This document shows, piece by piece, positions 15,201-29,280 of a stretch of DNA of 64,000 nucleotides; the first letter of the stretch is position 1, and every line of letters starts with the position of its first letter. The notes under the pieces were generated by a model. It was not told where the DNA came from. It did not search any database and was given only the letters and a program-made list of their open reading frames with translations. This DNA is from Puffinus mauretanicus (taxonomy: Eukaryota; Chordata; Aves; Procellariiformes; Procellariidae). Where the stretch lies: assembly GCA_023333565.1 (NCBI GenBank), contig JAJKFH010000611.1, positions 62,001 through 126,000 on the forward strand. Reading direction: 5' to 3'. The translations under genes and the position numbers were made by a program.

Positions 15201-18200
15201 TTTCTTCTGTCTTTTAAAGATGCAGAATGAAAATCCTCCTTCCCCATGTGGATTTGCTAATACAATACAACCATATTTTATATATACACTTATATTCCAA
15301 TAACTTGGAATAGGTTCACCTCCTCTAGATTTACACAATAGAAAACAGTCATATCTCAACTGGGGTGGGGAACATTTGGCAACAGGATGTACTGAAGCAT
15401 TCTGTAGTAACACTTGGTAAAATTACTCTGAATTTCTTAAGTATTTTCTCCTGACTTTAACTCTGAACACCCACATAAATGTCTGTCTTCATAAATGGCT
15501 GGCTGGATGATACATGGGACTAGCCTTATTGTTTGCTTCAAGAATTTTGCAGCTGCAGATCCAAAGTTTCTTGCACCTCACATTGTCACAAAATTCCTGT
15601 TAAAGTATTGTTATGCAGAAATGACTTGAATTTAGCTCTAGGAATATCTTTTTCTTTTTTGCTATTGGAACTACCTATCCCAGTAGTGCTGAGCAGTACA
15701 GATACAGGCTTTACTTATGAACCTAGCAATCCATTATCCATTTGGCCAAATATTCAACATTGTAACATACAGAGATTACTTTTATTTAAAGACAGCTGAA
15801 TAGAGTGGGTAAATATCTACTGCACTCCAGTGAGGAACTCTGAGCCTTGGCCCTGGAAAACAGTTAGCAGCATTAACCCAAGCCCTCTGCTCTCACTAAG
15901 CCTTTGCTAGACACCTTTGCTCCCACTCTCTTCTTCCATAGCTCCTTCTTGACCTTAAGGCACTCCCACTGCCTCTCCATTGGATATTATGCTTGGCTCC
16001 ACACTAAATTCATTCACCTGCTTCAATCTTTTTATTCGGACACTACTCTTCTGTAGCCTTGCAGCAAAATAAATTAACGTCCCACACCGACACCAGAGGC
16101 AGTACAGTCTTTTTAGCACTCTGCTTATATCTGTTCCTCAACTTCAGGCCCCTTTTATCTGCATGAAAGCAACTATTCATGTCACCCAAATCTCTCTCCA
16201 GCCCTTTGCTCCTTTCTTTTTCTGTTTAAGTTTGACAGGATTCAGGTGAAACATTTCTTTCGATTTCCCGACTGAGTAGGTTACTTGAATGACAGACTTC
16301 TTGTATAGCCATTCTCACAGCGCCTGGACAGATATCACCATCTCTTCTCAGCCTGTATTTGTTGTGATCTACCTGATCACAAGTGTTTAAGCATCTTCTA
16401 ATGCTCATACAACTCACAAAGCCTTGCTTAAGCAGATATAATTATTAATACAGATTCTTTCATCAGTATTAACAGCCATTAAAGCAAATTTTCACAATTT
16501 AAGATAAGTGCTTTTATTTGTCATCCTTTTGTGAAATGATTCTGGTTTCCAAAAGAACTGGATTTTAATATAACCAGTTTTGAACTATCTTTGGGAATCC
16601 TTATACTGCAACAACATTTGAAGATCTCTGTGGATGTGTCTGTTTTGTTTCACTCATATGCTGTGTTTTCAAGGGGATGCTGCAGAATGGGATTTATTCT
16701 TTCTGTCTCTCAAAGTCTGCACTACCTTAACATGTTCATTAACATCAATATCCTTATAACATAATAATTCCACTAAAGGGAGGTTTTACATAATAAGTTT
16801 TAAAAAATAAATTTTTTAGCTACATATGAACTTACAGATAAAAATAAAAAGAATATCAAGCAGGACAGATTATGTTCAGTCTACTTATAAAATATCCGGG
16901 TTTCTTCATTCTTGTAATAGGAGAGGAAGAAATACAGGAAAATGAAAATGCCGATACTGTCCACCTTAAATTTCAAATGGTCTCAAACAAAAGCACTGTT
17001 TATCATCAAAGAAGACAGCTTTAGATACAAGCACTTTGAAACAGAAATGACTTAAAAGTATGTGTACTTCTTAGCATGCTAACTGCTCCAATTCTGAGTA
17101 GTGATACAGTTCTGCTTACAGTTCTGCTTGCAGAGTGCATACACTCTATAGTTAAAACCCCCAAAAACATCAAAGAGAGAATTCTGATTATATGTTTCAT
17201 TAACTTTCAGAAAAATAGTACGCAACTACTGACTTTCGGGTGCCATAATAAATGCTGCTGGGTGCTTCCCCCCCCCCCCAAACTAATTAATTCTCTTTAA
17301 GTCCCCCTCCAGTTGGAGAAAAAAACCATTTAGGAAAGAGTGGAAGAGAGGTATATTTATTTTTGACAATTGCTGGAGAACAGCAAATGGATAGTCCTAT
17401 ATTTTAGTTGAATAACTCTACTCACTTAATATGAACAAACTTCATCTGAATATCAGAACATCTGCTAAAGGAGATGTTGTTCAAAACAGCTTTTGAAAGT
17501 CCAAGGAAAAATACAGGATGGGTTGGCTTTTTTTTAATGTTTTTTTAAAGACTCCTTACAGTTGGCAGTTTGTCCCTTAATGTCTACCTCTTGATAATGC
17601 ATGGACTCCATTTTAATTCACTTTTTAAATTCCTTCAAGGAGTTATTTGCGTATATTTTTGGAACATATTACAGAAATTTAATATATAAACAACTAAAAA
17701 AGTAGATTTACTTTTTTCAGCCACATAAACTCAGATAGTCCAAGCCAGATAATTTTGCTCCCTATTGCCTCTACCTGAGAAGTATTAGGCACCAGGAAAA
17801 TGGGGCTCTTTTTGCAAGCATCCGTTAAAGACAGGCTCAGGTTCTCCTCTCTCTTCCACATGCCACTGCCCCACACCTTTTCCCTTTCCCTAAATAAATT
17901 ATCTTTATGATAATTTTGTTCCTGGCTCCTATTTTTGACTTGATGAAGCTGGTTTTCTAATCAGGAAAGGTAAACTTAAAAGTCAAGTGCAATCAGGGAT
18001 TATTAGGCAAGAAGTGATTACGATAAGTATTTAAAGATAACAACTAGTGCCATCCTAGTATAAAAAGCAAACACCCTTTAAACTTAAAACACATGAATTT
18101 CACTACCTTTCTGTGTTTTGATTTACCACACAAAAAACCTAAAAATGGGTTGATATGCTCCTATCTTATCCTAATCTTAGAAAAGGAAACATTTTTGAGA

Positions 18201-19294
18201 GGGAGATTCAACCACGGAAAATCTTCATGAAATCTGATACTGTAATTTATTTTGACAGCCTGCACAGAAAGCAAAGACTGGACAGAACTAGAAACTTAAC
18301 TATCCCATAATTTGCCATGTTTTAGATCGAGTGTGTAAGTACTTTGATTGATGCAAAGTGAAGAAAGAGCTCTTTATATTCTATATGCATACTGCCTCTG
18401 CTCTGTCAATACTGGTTGTCAGCTCTGTAACAGGACAAGATGATAGCAAATGATGTTCTGAACATCAAGGGAGAAGGGCTTTGGTTTTGTACTTGTAAGA
18501 AATTCAGATAAAGACTTATTCAGACAAGCTCACAAAATATTGTGTGTATAATATGTTCTGAAGCATCTCTCCATTACATGTGGGAATGGAACAACAAAGG
18601 CAGATATAATTTCCTCTTCTGCATCCAAATCTTTAAATTTCATTCAAATCCATTTAGTTTTGATTGTTTTTCTAAATATGATCAGGAAGTTATGGTATAT
18701 GAATCTGTGGGAATAGTGCTTTTGGTATCTTTAGCCCTCTTTCACCCTAGAGACTGGACACACTAATTGTAATGCATTTCCCATGATACACTACAGGATT
18801 TTAGCCATAAGAGAATATAAATACATCATGGGATATGTACTCTAGATGTATAGATGGCTCCCCAAGGAAAATCTGGACCTCACTAGACCTGGAAGTATAA
18901 GTTTTGTCAGGTGCTTCCAGGAAGCTTACAGAAAGCAATGAAATGAAATTATGATGAGAATTATGATAATATGATTATATTCTCCAGTGAAATAGAGAAT
19001 TCCACCGAAATGGAACCATTCCACAGAAGTTTACCTACAAAAAAACCCCACCTCATATAAAAACATTTCAATAGAGGAAGAGGCTTCACTGAAAAATTTT
19101 CACATTATCATTACTTAGAAATTGCTTAAAGCTTCTGTTTAAAAATTCACAAAGAACGAACTCCACCATTAGGACATCAATACAAGTAAAAGATGAGAAA
19201 AGTTTGCCTGTTGCAGGGCTTTGGGAAGTCATATTGCTTTCAGACAAATTGTGTTAAATTGTGCGACAGAGTTCAATTCCGATCTTCTCCATAG
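12276..19294. other. AT-rich non-coding sequence, no gene recognised
   Basis: No convincing gene is visible. A T14 run lies at 12487-12500 and a C12 run at 17268-17279. An 88-codon minus-strand open frame at 13490-13756 starts at an ATG and reads like ordinary protein, but I cannot assign it and it lacks supporting structure. The part around 15800-16250 is relatively pyrimidine-rich on the plus strand without any recognisable element. Confidence 0.65.
17268..17279. repeat. Poly-C run
   Basis: Twelve consecutive C bases following 'gggtgctt'. Long C or G homopolymers are uncommon in such AT-rich sequence and are prone to sequencing length error. Confidence 0.9.
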
Positions 19295-19478
19295 GTGCTG
19301 ACTGCATATGAACTTGTGACAAACAAGTTTAAAAAAGGACAGCATTTCAGTGTGTTTAAAGAATCATTTTTAAGTCCTTCCAGCTCTTCCAGTATTCAAT
19401 TTAGTAGCTCTAAGTCCCCGGACAAAGCACCTAGATTGCCCAGACATCGTACTATGACAGGTGACAGAAGTGGATTGT
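19295..19478 (+). other. Candidate protein-coding exon, unidentified
   Basis: The plus strand has an acceptor-like site (pyrimidine-rich 'ttctccatag') ending at 19294. The following frame is open and reads V-L-T-A-Y-E-L-V-T-N-K-F, then a serine-rich stretch (S-P-S-S-S-S-S) and a basic, proline-containing stretch (K-A-P-R-L-P-R-H-R). Possible donors are 'cag/gtgaca' at 19460 and 'tgt/gtatgt' at 19478. The composition resembles a disordered region of a real protein, but I recognise no family. Both donors leave the same phase, and joining to the acceptor at 19601 reaches a stop after about three codons, so the two patches do not form one long simple frame. It may be chance. Confidence 0.2.
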
Positions 19479-19601
19479 GTATGTGCTGCATGAATAATGT
19501 ATATGATCTTACATGTGCAGAAAGAATGGTCTGTTTAGGTGTATCTTTATAGCATACAAATATGAATTTCTAGTTTTCTTGTTCTTCCCCTTCTCTTCTA
19601 G

Positions 19602-19988
19602 GAAAAGACTAGCAGCAAGGTCGCATGCATTGATGCCATCTGCCGTCTGCCATGGCACCGCTGGCTGCAGCTCGGCACCCTCCATCCCCACACATCACTC
19701 AGTAAAGCCTTGGCCTTTGACTTCGGTACCACCAAGGCTCTCGCTGCTCCCAACAGCCCAGCGGGCAGCTCTGCAACATGGAACACAAGGGCACCTGCTT
19801 GCAAGGAGCTGTTCCTGACTGAGAAGAGAGCAAGCTGCGGAATCTTTCTTACATGCATAGAGATGAAAGTTTGTGTTTGTGAATGCAAGTGCTCACATGT
19901 AAAGAGTTGCCTCCATGCCCTACCATCTGGAACTAAGAAGTTAGATTATTCTACATTTCTGCATATACTTCTGATATATTTCCATTAA
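19602..19988 (+). other. GC-raised open segment after a strong acceptor-like site, unidentified
   Basis: A long pyrimidine tract (gttcttccccttctcttctag) ends at 19601. The frame starting at 19602 then stays open for 128 codons to a TAA at 19986-19988. The first 260 bp are clearly more GC-rich than the surroundings. The predicted peptide starts E-K-T-S-S-K-V-A-C-I-D and later has a Cys-rich part (V-C-V-C-E-C-K-C). No domain is recognised. Other frames, including the minus strand, are also fairly open here, which is expected when GC rises and stop codons become rarer, so coding status is unproven. It could be a terminal exon, an old retrocopy or non-coding sequence. Confidence 0.2.
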
Positions 19989-22900
19989 GTATACTTTTCA
20001 TAAAACCCCCACAAATATACAATTAAATAGAATTTGTTTTTAGAATGAGTTACTATTCTAAGTGGTAACATATAGTAAAAAATGTAAAGATACCAAAGAT
20101 TTATCAGTACATTAACAGAGATTGCTCATTGTTGTGTATCTTAGCAGCAATACCTATTTGGAATTCAAGCAACATAGACTCTGTAAAAAACTGTAAAAGT
20201 CCAAAATTTCTACATGGAACAAATAAAATAAAATGAAACAATTTGTTAAGTGTCGTCTTTGCATATATAATAATTAAATCTCAAGTTTAAAGAACTTTCC
20301 TGTTCTAGTTCTGAAACAGTTTGCATGCCGCAGGATGATAAGTATCTGTCATGAGTTTCCAAAATTTCAGGCTAAATCTAGGATCTTTGAAAATGATTTT
20401 TTAATTGTCTTTTAAAGTTTCAGATGCTCATGTTAAAGTATTTTATCTAGAGAAATTATGAAAAAATGAATGGAAGAATACTGATCATTATTTCCAGTAG
20501 AGTTATACCTTACACCTGTATTATACTAGACAATCAACAACCAAAGTGCTAAAAACTTACATTAATGTAGAATTTTGAAAATGAGTAATTGCATTTGTTA
20601 TGACATGAATTAACATGTGAAGTTCATCCTCCCCATTTCAATTACATATATAACACACGTAAATTAAGCCAAGTCAATATTCTCAGAAGTCAATTTCATA
20701 TATCCCAGTCTGCTTGGATTTTTCAAATAATAATCCATGCATAGCAAGGAACACGTGGGGTTTGGTTTTGTTTTTTTTTTTTAATCTAGTCTTTTGCCAC
20801 ACAAATTTACATGGACTAACATTTATTTAAAAGAATCTTATACTCTACTCTCATTCCACGTTTGCCTCATTTTTTCAAATCTTTCTCTTTCCTATTCGTT
20901 CAGTACTTCTGCAACATATCCATTTCCTTCAAACATTGAGGCATCTTGCAAACCGAGGAATATAAATCACCGTGGTGCCATTTATATTTTATGCCACTAC
21001 TATATATTGGTGATATTGGAATCTACGATGCTACCTTATTCTCAATCACTTCTTTTATAGGTTGTCATAAGACAATATAAACTAAAGGCAATTGCCATGG
21101 CTCCATGGCAAAAAGAGAGACTCAAGGATTTAATTATGCTAAAAATCTGGATATAAGCAGAAAGGATGAAGCGTTGATCTTTGTGGACTGCATCAATTTT
21201 AGCAGCACAAGGGGGTAAGAGTGAGATTCATGGGTGGTCTATCTAATGCCTTGTAAGGACCTCAGGGATTTTATTTGGATGCCTGCTGAAGTCTAGCACA
21301 AAGAACATAGAAAAATTTCCTCTTATCAGGTTTTGCTTCCTTACTTTTGGGTTCTGGGATTTTTGATGATTTAACAAAGCTGTTACCATTAGGTAGGGGG
21401 TAGGAATGAAATAAAGGGACAACAGTTTGAGTTACCAAGCTTGTCTGCTGCACAGTCCAGCTCTTTCAATTATGATTTGCTGAACACCATTTTTTTTAAG
21501 CTTTCTTGCATATATCTGCAGCTGCTTATCCTCACTCTGTGACAACTTTTCTTGATCTGGTCCACTATAACACAATTTAAATTAATAAACTTCCTATCAA
21601 GGCCTTTGCTTGTAGCTGTCCTATCCTCAGAGGAGTTACTACCCATGATTTTAATACGGTCCGAGAAGTAGCCTTCCATGGGCATTGAGACAGCAAGATG
21701 CTGGCATTGCTGCCTCACCAGACAAATTAGCAGCAACATCCCACAATGAACAGCCACATTTTAAGATTTCTGTGACTGAGAGCCCTAAGTGCAAGTACTC
21801 AGTCTCATCCAGCTCAACTTTACCCACTGGAATTTCTCTGCATTACAGCAATGTACTCTGTACCACTGCCACTGTGGCCTTCTGTCCCTGAAGGAGAAGG
21901 GTCTCATTGTTACAGACCTCTATACCATTTCCTTTCTGGAGGAAGAATTAGTGTATATATATCTTGCAATGTCACCTCTCCCTTGATTTGGTAAGTGATT
22001 CATCTCTTTAGTTCACTGTTACTATCAGCAGCATCACCTACAGTAAACTCATTCATTTTTTATATTAATCTTGGCCAAAATCTAATAGATTGTGACCTAG
22101 AAAATAATAGTTTTCACATCTTCTCAGAAGGAATAAATGAACTACTTGTAAATAATTAATTTGCAGCCCTCCAATGATCAAGGTTGTCAGACTAATGTGA
22201 TTTTAAATCAATTAGGATTTGTTCATTTGTTCATTCATACCAATAACAACAATAACCTGAGCGTAGTAAGAACAGATATTAAAATCTCAGCTTTCAATTG
22301 AAAGAGAGGGATTACAGATTTCTATGCTTCACGTACCATTTCCCAGCAGCTGCAGCATATGGATTAAGCTAAGTTAAAAGAGTAATTTTAAACACAATTG
22401 GCAAGCTGTGACTAATGCAACTGACTGGCAGTGAACTGTACCTATAGCTACATCCTATTACTTTTTTTAACCTGTCCTCCACTCAGTCTTTCTCTGTTGC
22501 CTTGTTTCATTTATCTGGCGATGTCTTGTTTTCTATATCATACTATTTTACGGTCCAAAGTTGTCATTAATTGTATGTTCTACATTCTAGGCCAACAGAA
22601 CACCTACAGACACATAATACAATAATGTAATAGATGAATTATAGCCACATATTTATATTCACATTCACTTCTTCTGGATTGGTTTGTGATTTCTTAAACA
22701 GACACAGATGAAGTTCTTGGGATTTCCACAGCAGTTCCCAATATTGATCCTCCTTGTGCAATTTCATACAGACATTGCTTGAAGACCAAGTGGATCTAGT
22801 GATGAGTGGGGATGAGTGGGTTCTACATCCATAAGAATGGCAAATTCTGTTGCTTTTGTTGTTATACTTCAGTGCTGCTGCTTGCTTAGTTGATGCATCT

Positions 22901-23914
22901 AAAATACAACAGCAACAAGCTACTGAGCATTCTGTCTTTCCTGCATGTTTTAAGTATCAGTGGGGTAGGCTGTACCTTTAGGCACAATCTTTAGTGACTG
23001 CTGGGTAAATGATGTATCATTCAGGAGTAGAGATGAGTGATACTGTGATGCTGTCTGTGCACTAATTATTTTTCTGGATATTGTTAGTGAGCACTACAAG
23101 CAAAGTAAATTACATCCATTGCAAAGTGCACACTAAGCATTTCCATGAATTCCTACAACTCCGTATCATGATTCCTATAACACAGCAAGTAATATGCAGT
23201 ACAGCCTCTCACTGCATTGCTAACTTCACCAGCTAGACTGATGAACTTGATAAAATAAGTGAATTTTTATTCACTTCCCTCCTCTGTTCAGTTTTAAAAC
23301 CTGTAGCAACCTTGAATTGGCTTGAAGATTCACCTAACTTCTTCCACTGCTTCTCCCCACAAAGTGTTACAGCCAAGCATAGTACTTCATTTGTACTCAA
23401 AACCTAATGAGAAAAATTACTTAAAAAATAGATGTGACATTTCTTTTAAACACTATCATAACAAGCCAGATGATACATTCACCTGCTGCTCATGCATGGC
23501 AACAGTGAATTAGGATAAGATACAGATTTGTTAATGAACATTTAACTGCCATGGGACTGAAGATGTCTTGGCTTTTATGCTGTAGTATTTCTAACACTGT
23601 ACCCATTAAATGCAAATAAGTAAGAAAGAAGTCTTGATAGATAGAGCAGGAAAAACGAAGCATGTTTTATCTTCTTATTGAATTTCAATATTATTTGAGG
23701 CCTGACCCTTTCTCTGTCTGGCTCTATGGCTGAGATGCTATTTGGCTGCTTGATTTTCAGCCTGATTGTTTCCTGAGAGCTGCTGTTCAGCAGCTTCTCC
23801 CACTTGCTGAGTAGTCATCCAGAGCCATCCCCAGGCTCTCCACTCCACGCTGTCTTTGAGCCATTTTCTATGCATGTGATTTTTCTAACACAGAAAGATA
23901 CATAATTTCACATT

Positions 23915-23940
23915 AAAAAAAAAAAAGGGAAAAAAAAAGG
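23915..23940. repeat. A-rich low-complexity run
   Basis: A12, then GGG, then nine A and GG. Simple purine tract without a recognisable parent element upstream. Confidence 0.8.
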
Positions 23941-25683
23941 CATCTTCTTGAATACTCAGGGCAAACCTATGCCCACTGGGAACATTTATGGCAATTAAAT
24001 GATAATGTCTAATGAAGAAAGATAAATGCCTGACCCCTATCCTGCTGTTTTAGGGGGGGACTAGCTGAGGTTAAAAGGAGTTAAATAGCTTGACAAAGGC
24101 ACCTAGCAACTCGCGTCTTCCAGCCACCTGCTCCAGGGCTCTCTATGTAAACAGTCCTGCCCATTAATCAAAGCTAGATTTTCACCTTGGGTTCTGAAGG
24201 AAGAGAGAGGAAACAAAAGCAGTTTTAATCTAAACTTTTTTCATCCTGTCTTTCTAAGGAAGGGAGATATGACTGAAGAAAGAGCACTTCCCTGACCAGC
24301 TGAGCTGCCACAATGAAGAAGGCACTCTCAAAATCATTCTTAACTAATGAGCACATGAACAGGGATGACTGCAAGGCTGAGAGTCACCACTGAAACAGTG
24401 ACTGACTGTAAACCAACCGGACTAGTTCCTCAGATGCTATAAAATCACAGTAGCACCATCTGGCACTCAGTGAGTCCTTGTGGAATTGAATCGCCTGGCT
24501 GAAAAAAGGAAAACTGCACTCTCCTGTCCACTACTCGGTTGCTAAAACCTCAAGTTTCTTGTAATAACCTTAGAAAGAATGCATTACATTTTTAATCTCC
24601 CGTTCCTCAGTTGTCTTGAGAACATTTCTCTAAACTATAAATGTAGTGACATTTCCTAGTTGGCTTACCCTTAAGAGTACTTTATTTTTCTCAAAAATAC
24701 ACTGACATGAATACACTGGAGAAAACTGATCATCTAGCATCAGCCAGATCATGACAGCTGGAATCATTGATGGGAAATGCCTCAGAGCATGAGGTGAAAA
24801 AGCATTCATTTTTTTTTTCACATTAGACAAAACTCCTTCAATGGTATCAAATAGGAATAAAATCTTAGAGTACCTCACTGTCAGGTAGGAAGGATGACCA
24901 GTGTTGTAAGTTCTTGGAGTTCATTACAGCATATTCTGATGGCAACAGCCAAAGCTTTTGTAAGGACACCCTGTTCATATTTTAGGCTTTTGACAGTGAC
25001 AGATTAAAATCATGGTCATGCAAAGATCTGGTCACAGAATCAAACATTTTGTCCAGTTAGTAACAACTATCATGACAGTCTCCTCTAAATCCTGTCTCTG
25101 CAGAAGAAACACAAGCATATTTGAGCCCCCATTTTGAACACGAACATAATTCCATTCTTAGAAAAGCCCTTTAAGGAGCTCTTTTGCCACGTTATTTTCA
25201 AACTTACTTAGCCATTATCAATGCATGGTTACTAGAATCCACTTGACATTTTTGAAAGGTTTTTTTTTCTCCAAAGTAATACCAGAATGGAGGCTGATAG
25301 CACTCTTTCTTAGACAAACTTTGAGATACAAGGCTCTGGAATATAAGAAATAAAACTGACTGTGCTATTAAATATGTTAATAAATAATACATTATGTCTG
25401 AAGTTGCACGACTTGGTCCATGAGTTGCTCCTTACCAGAGTCAAAGTAAAATAAGTAATATTTTATGATTCTGTGCAAATGAAAAAGGTAATACAGTTTT
25501 ATTTATCATTAATAAATCCACTAACACTATTATCTTCAGGCAAAGGAATGTTCATGCTCTAGATCATAATTCCTGTTCTTAGGAAAGGTAGCATCTATTC
25601 TACAAAGAGAAATACTGTATTGAAACTTAGCGGCCATACTTGCAGTATAGTTTCTGTCATCTTTAAAGGTGACAGAATATGTC

Positions 25684-25776
25684 CATATATACAAGATATA
25701 TATTATCTTATATATCTTTTATATTTACGCGTATACAATATATATATGTATAAAAGAAGATAGAATATATACATTT
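25684..25776. repeat. TA-rich low-complexity / imperfect (TA)n
   Basis: Repeated 'atatat' and 'tatata' blocks interrupted by short spacers, including a CpG-bearing 'tacgcgta' palindrome near 25727. Consistent with a decayed TA microsatellite. Confidence 0.75.
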
Positions 25777-27530
25777 ATCTTGCAAGATTCTTCAGTTATT
25801 TCATCCTTTCTCGTTATTGCAGCTGGTTCAGTGCTAGATGAAGTATAACTAGACTTTTCTTCCAACCATATGCCTTAACATTTCATGCTTTTCCACCATG
25901 GCTTCATCACTCTCTAGTGGTTTACATTCTTTAGGTGACAGAATGCTTCCAAATCAGATAATGTCTGAATACAGACCTCACTGAATTAAAGTGTTATCTT
26001 TTGTTGCTCTGAGTGTTGCATTTTTCTAGTCTTTCATGGCATTAGATCCTCAGCTAATATTAAGGCTCAGATAGAAATACTTACTCAGTCTTCAGTTAAC
26101 CTACCTGCCATTCCCTAAACTGTTCTTTCCTTTAATTCAGCAACACAGATTGCTTCTGTCAAATATATTCTGACAAATATTCTCAGTGCTTTACAGTGCA
26201 AATATAAGCTGAAGGTCTGTCTTCTCTCTCAAAGCAAGTCAATGTTATGTTAGCATCATCTTAGCAGAGAGGGGAGATTCCCCCAAAATGTCATTAGTGC
26301 TACCAGCAAAGTTCATTCTAATCTTGACAAAAAAACCCAAAAACAAAGAGCACTTTTGCTACTTAGGCCTTCACAGCCCCGCTAGTGGAGGTACAGAAAG
26401 CAAGCTGTCAGAATCGCATACTGAGACCAGGCTTTCAAAAGCACTCAGAGGAACAATAAAAGCCTGCAAGATGCTGAGCACTTTTGAGAATCTGGACCCT
26501 AATCACTCTTATTGAAGCTTCAAATGGCGCCAATCAGCAAGAAACATCAGGCTAGCCAGCATACAGTAATGGAAGCAATTGGATGCAGTCTGTAAGGTGT
26601 CATCTTCAACTAGTACACGTATTGAACAAAAAGCAGTCCCTTAATTTGGGACACAGACATACCCAACTAAAATTAAAAGGTATTTAAACCACATGGCCTT
26701 TTCTTCCCATTTTGAAGGGATTTCTGTTTATTAATTTGATGTAAGGGAGAAATGGCAATTAATACCATACCATTGTCATAGGCTTCAGGCACAAAATTAA
26801 ACACATTTATCTCTTCTGGGCAATTACTGACCACAAGAGGAGCCTCTGTTTTTATCCCTGTTAATTGTTTCTATGGACACAGTAAGAAATTTCAGCTCAA
26901 AACAGTATGTCAGCACTGCCTGCCTAAGTCTAGGGATACCATTTGAGAGCCTTGTAAGCAAGCAACCATCATTTGTCCTCGCAGGTCAGCACCTGTACAC
27001 TTTATACCCTACATACATAAAAGCACCTCAGTTCTTCCTGCTGTAAGATAATAGTCAAGAACAAAAGTCAGTTGGTGCTGAACAGCCAGAAAGAAAAGAG
27101 GATAAATCACACGAATATTGATCTTTTTGCTTGAGAGAAAACTATTTTGATCTATTTTCACTTCTTGCTTTGCTTGGAGTGCAAGAGCTTTGCCTATACA
27201 TTACTTTTTTGCTCCTATATGCATTTATGTATCTTAGCAAGATGAGGGAGGTCTTAAAACCATTCTTTTAATGGTTGTTAAAGCAGAGCATCATCCTCTC
27301 ACGTAATGAAGAAATGCAGTAAGCAAAATTAGAATATGTTTTAGACTTTAAAATACCAAAAGTAAAAGATTATACAAGCAGAAATTTTTTACTTTTGTTC
27401 ATTAAAAAAGGTAAATTAGTCACGCTCCCTTGTCACACTTCTGCAAAGCATCCTTAACAGCTGAATTGGATGATTGGGTTTTCTCTGCCTTGTAGAGTGA
27501 ATACTCAAGTGACACAGAACCATGCTTGAA

Positions 27531-27567
27531 CTGTATACTTCATGCTTGAACTCTCATAGATAGTGGA
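27531..27567. repeat. Short tandem duplication, 20-bp unit
   Basis: The 12-base block 'catgcttgaact' occurs at 27531 and again at 27541, 20... counted by unit start the second copy follows the 'gtatactt' end of the first. Two copies only, probably a small slippage duplication. Confidence 0.6.
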
Positions 27568-29280
27568 TAAACAGAAAAAGGAAAAGTTACTTGCTGTGCA
27601 AGGGCTTGCACAGCTCATAAAATTTAGAGCAGCTTCAAGCTGAGGGACTACACTTACATAATGCAGCCAGAGTAATGAAGGGCAAGTGTCTTTGCCTTCC
27701 CTTCTGCCCACTGCAGTTTTGCTGTGAATGTAGCTGTGCTGACCCACTAAATGTGATCCACTAAGTGTTCTTACCCACTAAATGCAAGGAGTCACACTGT
27801 ATCTGTATGAGTGTCTGTATGTAAGTATGTCCACACACAGCATCTTGGAAAAGGACACAAAAAGACTTTACCTTTTTAACTAGCACACCAATAAGCAATT
27901 TAACTGAAAAATTTGTAAAGGAAAATCTACAAATCAAAGTGTCCTTCCTTTGAGCTCAAACCTCAGCTTTGTGGTTCATTCCAAACTAAGAACAATCTTA
28001 TTGCCATAGCCTAAATTCCTACTTAAGAGTCAGCAACTACTCTGGAAACTATTCAAGGGCCTACAAAGGAAGTTGAGGGAACAGTGATTTAGTTCAAATA
28101 AATCATAGATCGGCTTTGGTTCAGAAACTAGCACATGAAATTCAAGCATGTCATACAGAAAAGCAAACTAATTGATTTAAATTGCTTTTGGTAGCTTACC
28201 AGCTGTGTGTAAAAGAACCACTATCCCAATTACAGAAAGCCAGAAATCTTGTTCAGACAGGCACAGCATTTATGAATGAATGAGGTTTGCAGTCTGTTGC
28301 CTGTAGGAAAGAAGTGTGCCTTCAGATCCCCCTTTTTCAATTATTAGCTTTTAAATTGTTAGAAGACTATTGCTTTTATATAATAATATAAATTCTTGAT
28401 GAAATCTTCAAAGAACTGGTGTCATCTTCTTTTGTAAAGAAACAGATAATTTCTTAAATTTTTTTTTATACAGTGCCTGGCAGAGCACAGCATCTGCCTC
28501 AGATGGACCTTCTAGGCATTAATGCCATACAAGTACTTCAAGCTACCATACACATCTGCATCTTTGCAGGCTCTGGTGTTCTTTTTGGTTAACATAACTC
28601 TATAAAATAGAGTATTATTTTATGTCAAAAATTTGGAGTTGATGGCACAAAATCATTATCTTATGGTTTCATTTTGTTCCTGTTCACTTTCATAGTGGCT
28701 CAATTACCATGTTATTTATAGCCTTTTCAGAGTGTAATTATATTGCATTAGAGATCCCAAGATATTTGTGGATGGGTATTTTCTACACAAAAACTTTGTG
28801 CTTATTCTTATTATTACCCTAGCAGCTATGCAGTTCCAGAACACCAACCAAGATTAATTAAGTAGGCACAATATTGCTGAAATCTCCTCTGGTTTGCTCT
28901 GGCTATCGTCACTGACATTTCTACAACCAGCAAAAGACCTGCTAAAGAAATATGTGACTAACGCTGAAAAAATCCAGTCTAATGAGACCTCCTGGGAAAC
29001 CTTATGTGATCAAAGGAGGAACTTTAGTTCCTCTTTGTTCAGATGACAAGGGTAACAGGCTGCATAAATATATACAGTAGCTATGTATGCTAATCTGATA
29101 AGCAGCGCAATAGGTTTAAAGGACTTCATTTGACTTCACACTGAAACATAAATCTAGGCTTACAGTAGGCTCTGCATCTATAGAGCACAATTCTGCTGTC
29201 AACTACCTAGGAGAATTTACTTCTTAATTGCTTGACTAGTAATTCACATTTATTCTTTATGACCTATTAAATCCTAATAA

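Larger units (their letters stand above)
19989..29280. other. AT-rich non-coding sequence, no gene recognised
   Basis: Open frames are under 100 codons and none is recognisable. An A/G-rich run lies at 23915-23940 and a TA-rich low-complexity patch at 25684-25776. A 20-bp unit starting 'catgcttgaact' is directly duplicated at 27531-27567. A palindromic E-box (cacgtg) occurs at 20752. No LINE, LTR or RNA gene could be recognised. Confidence 0.65.
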
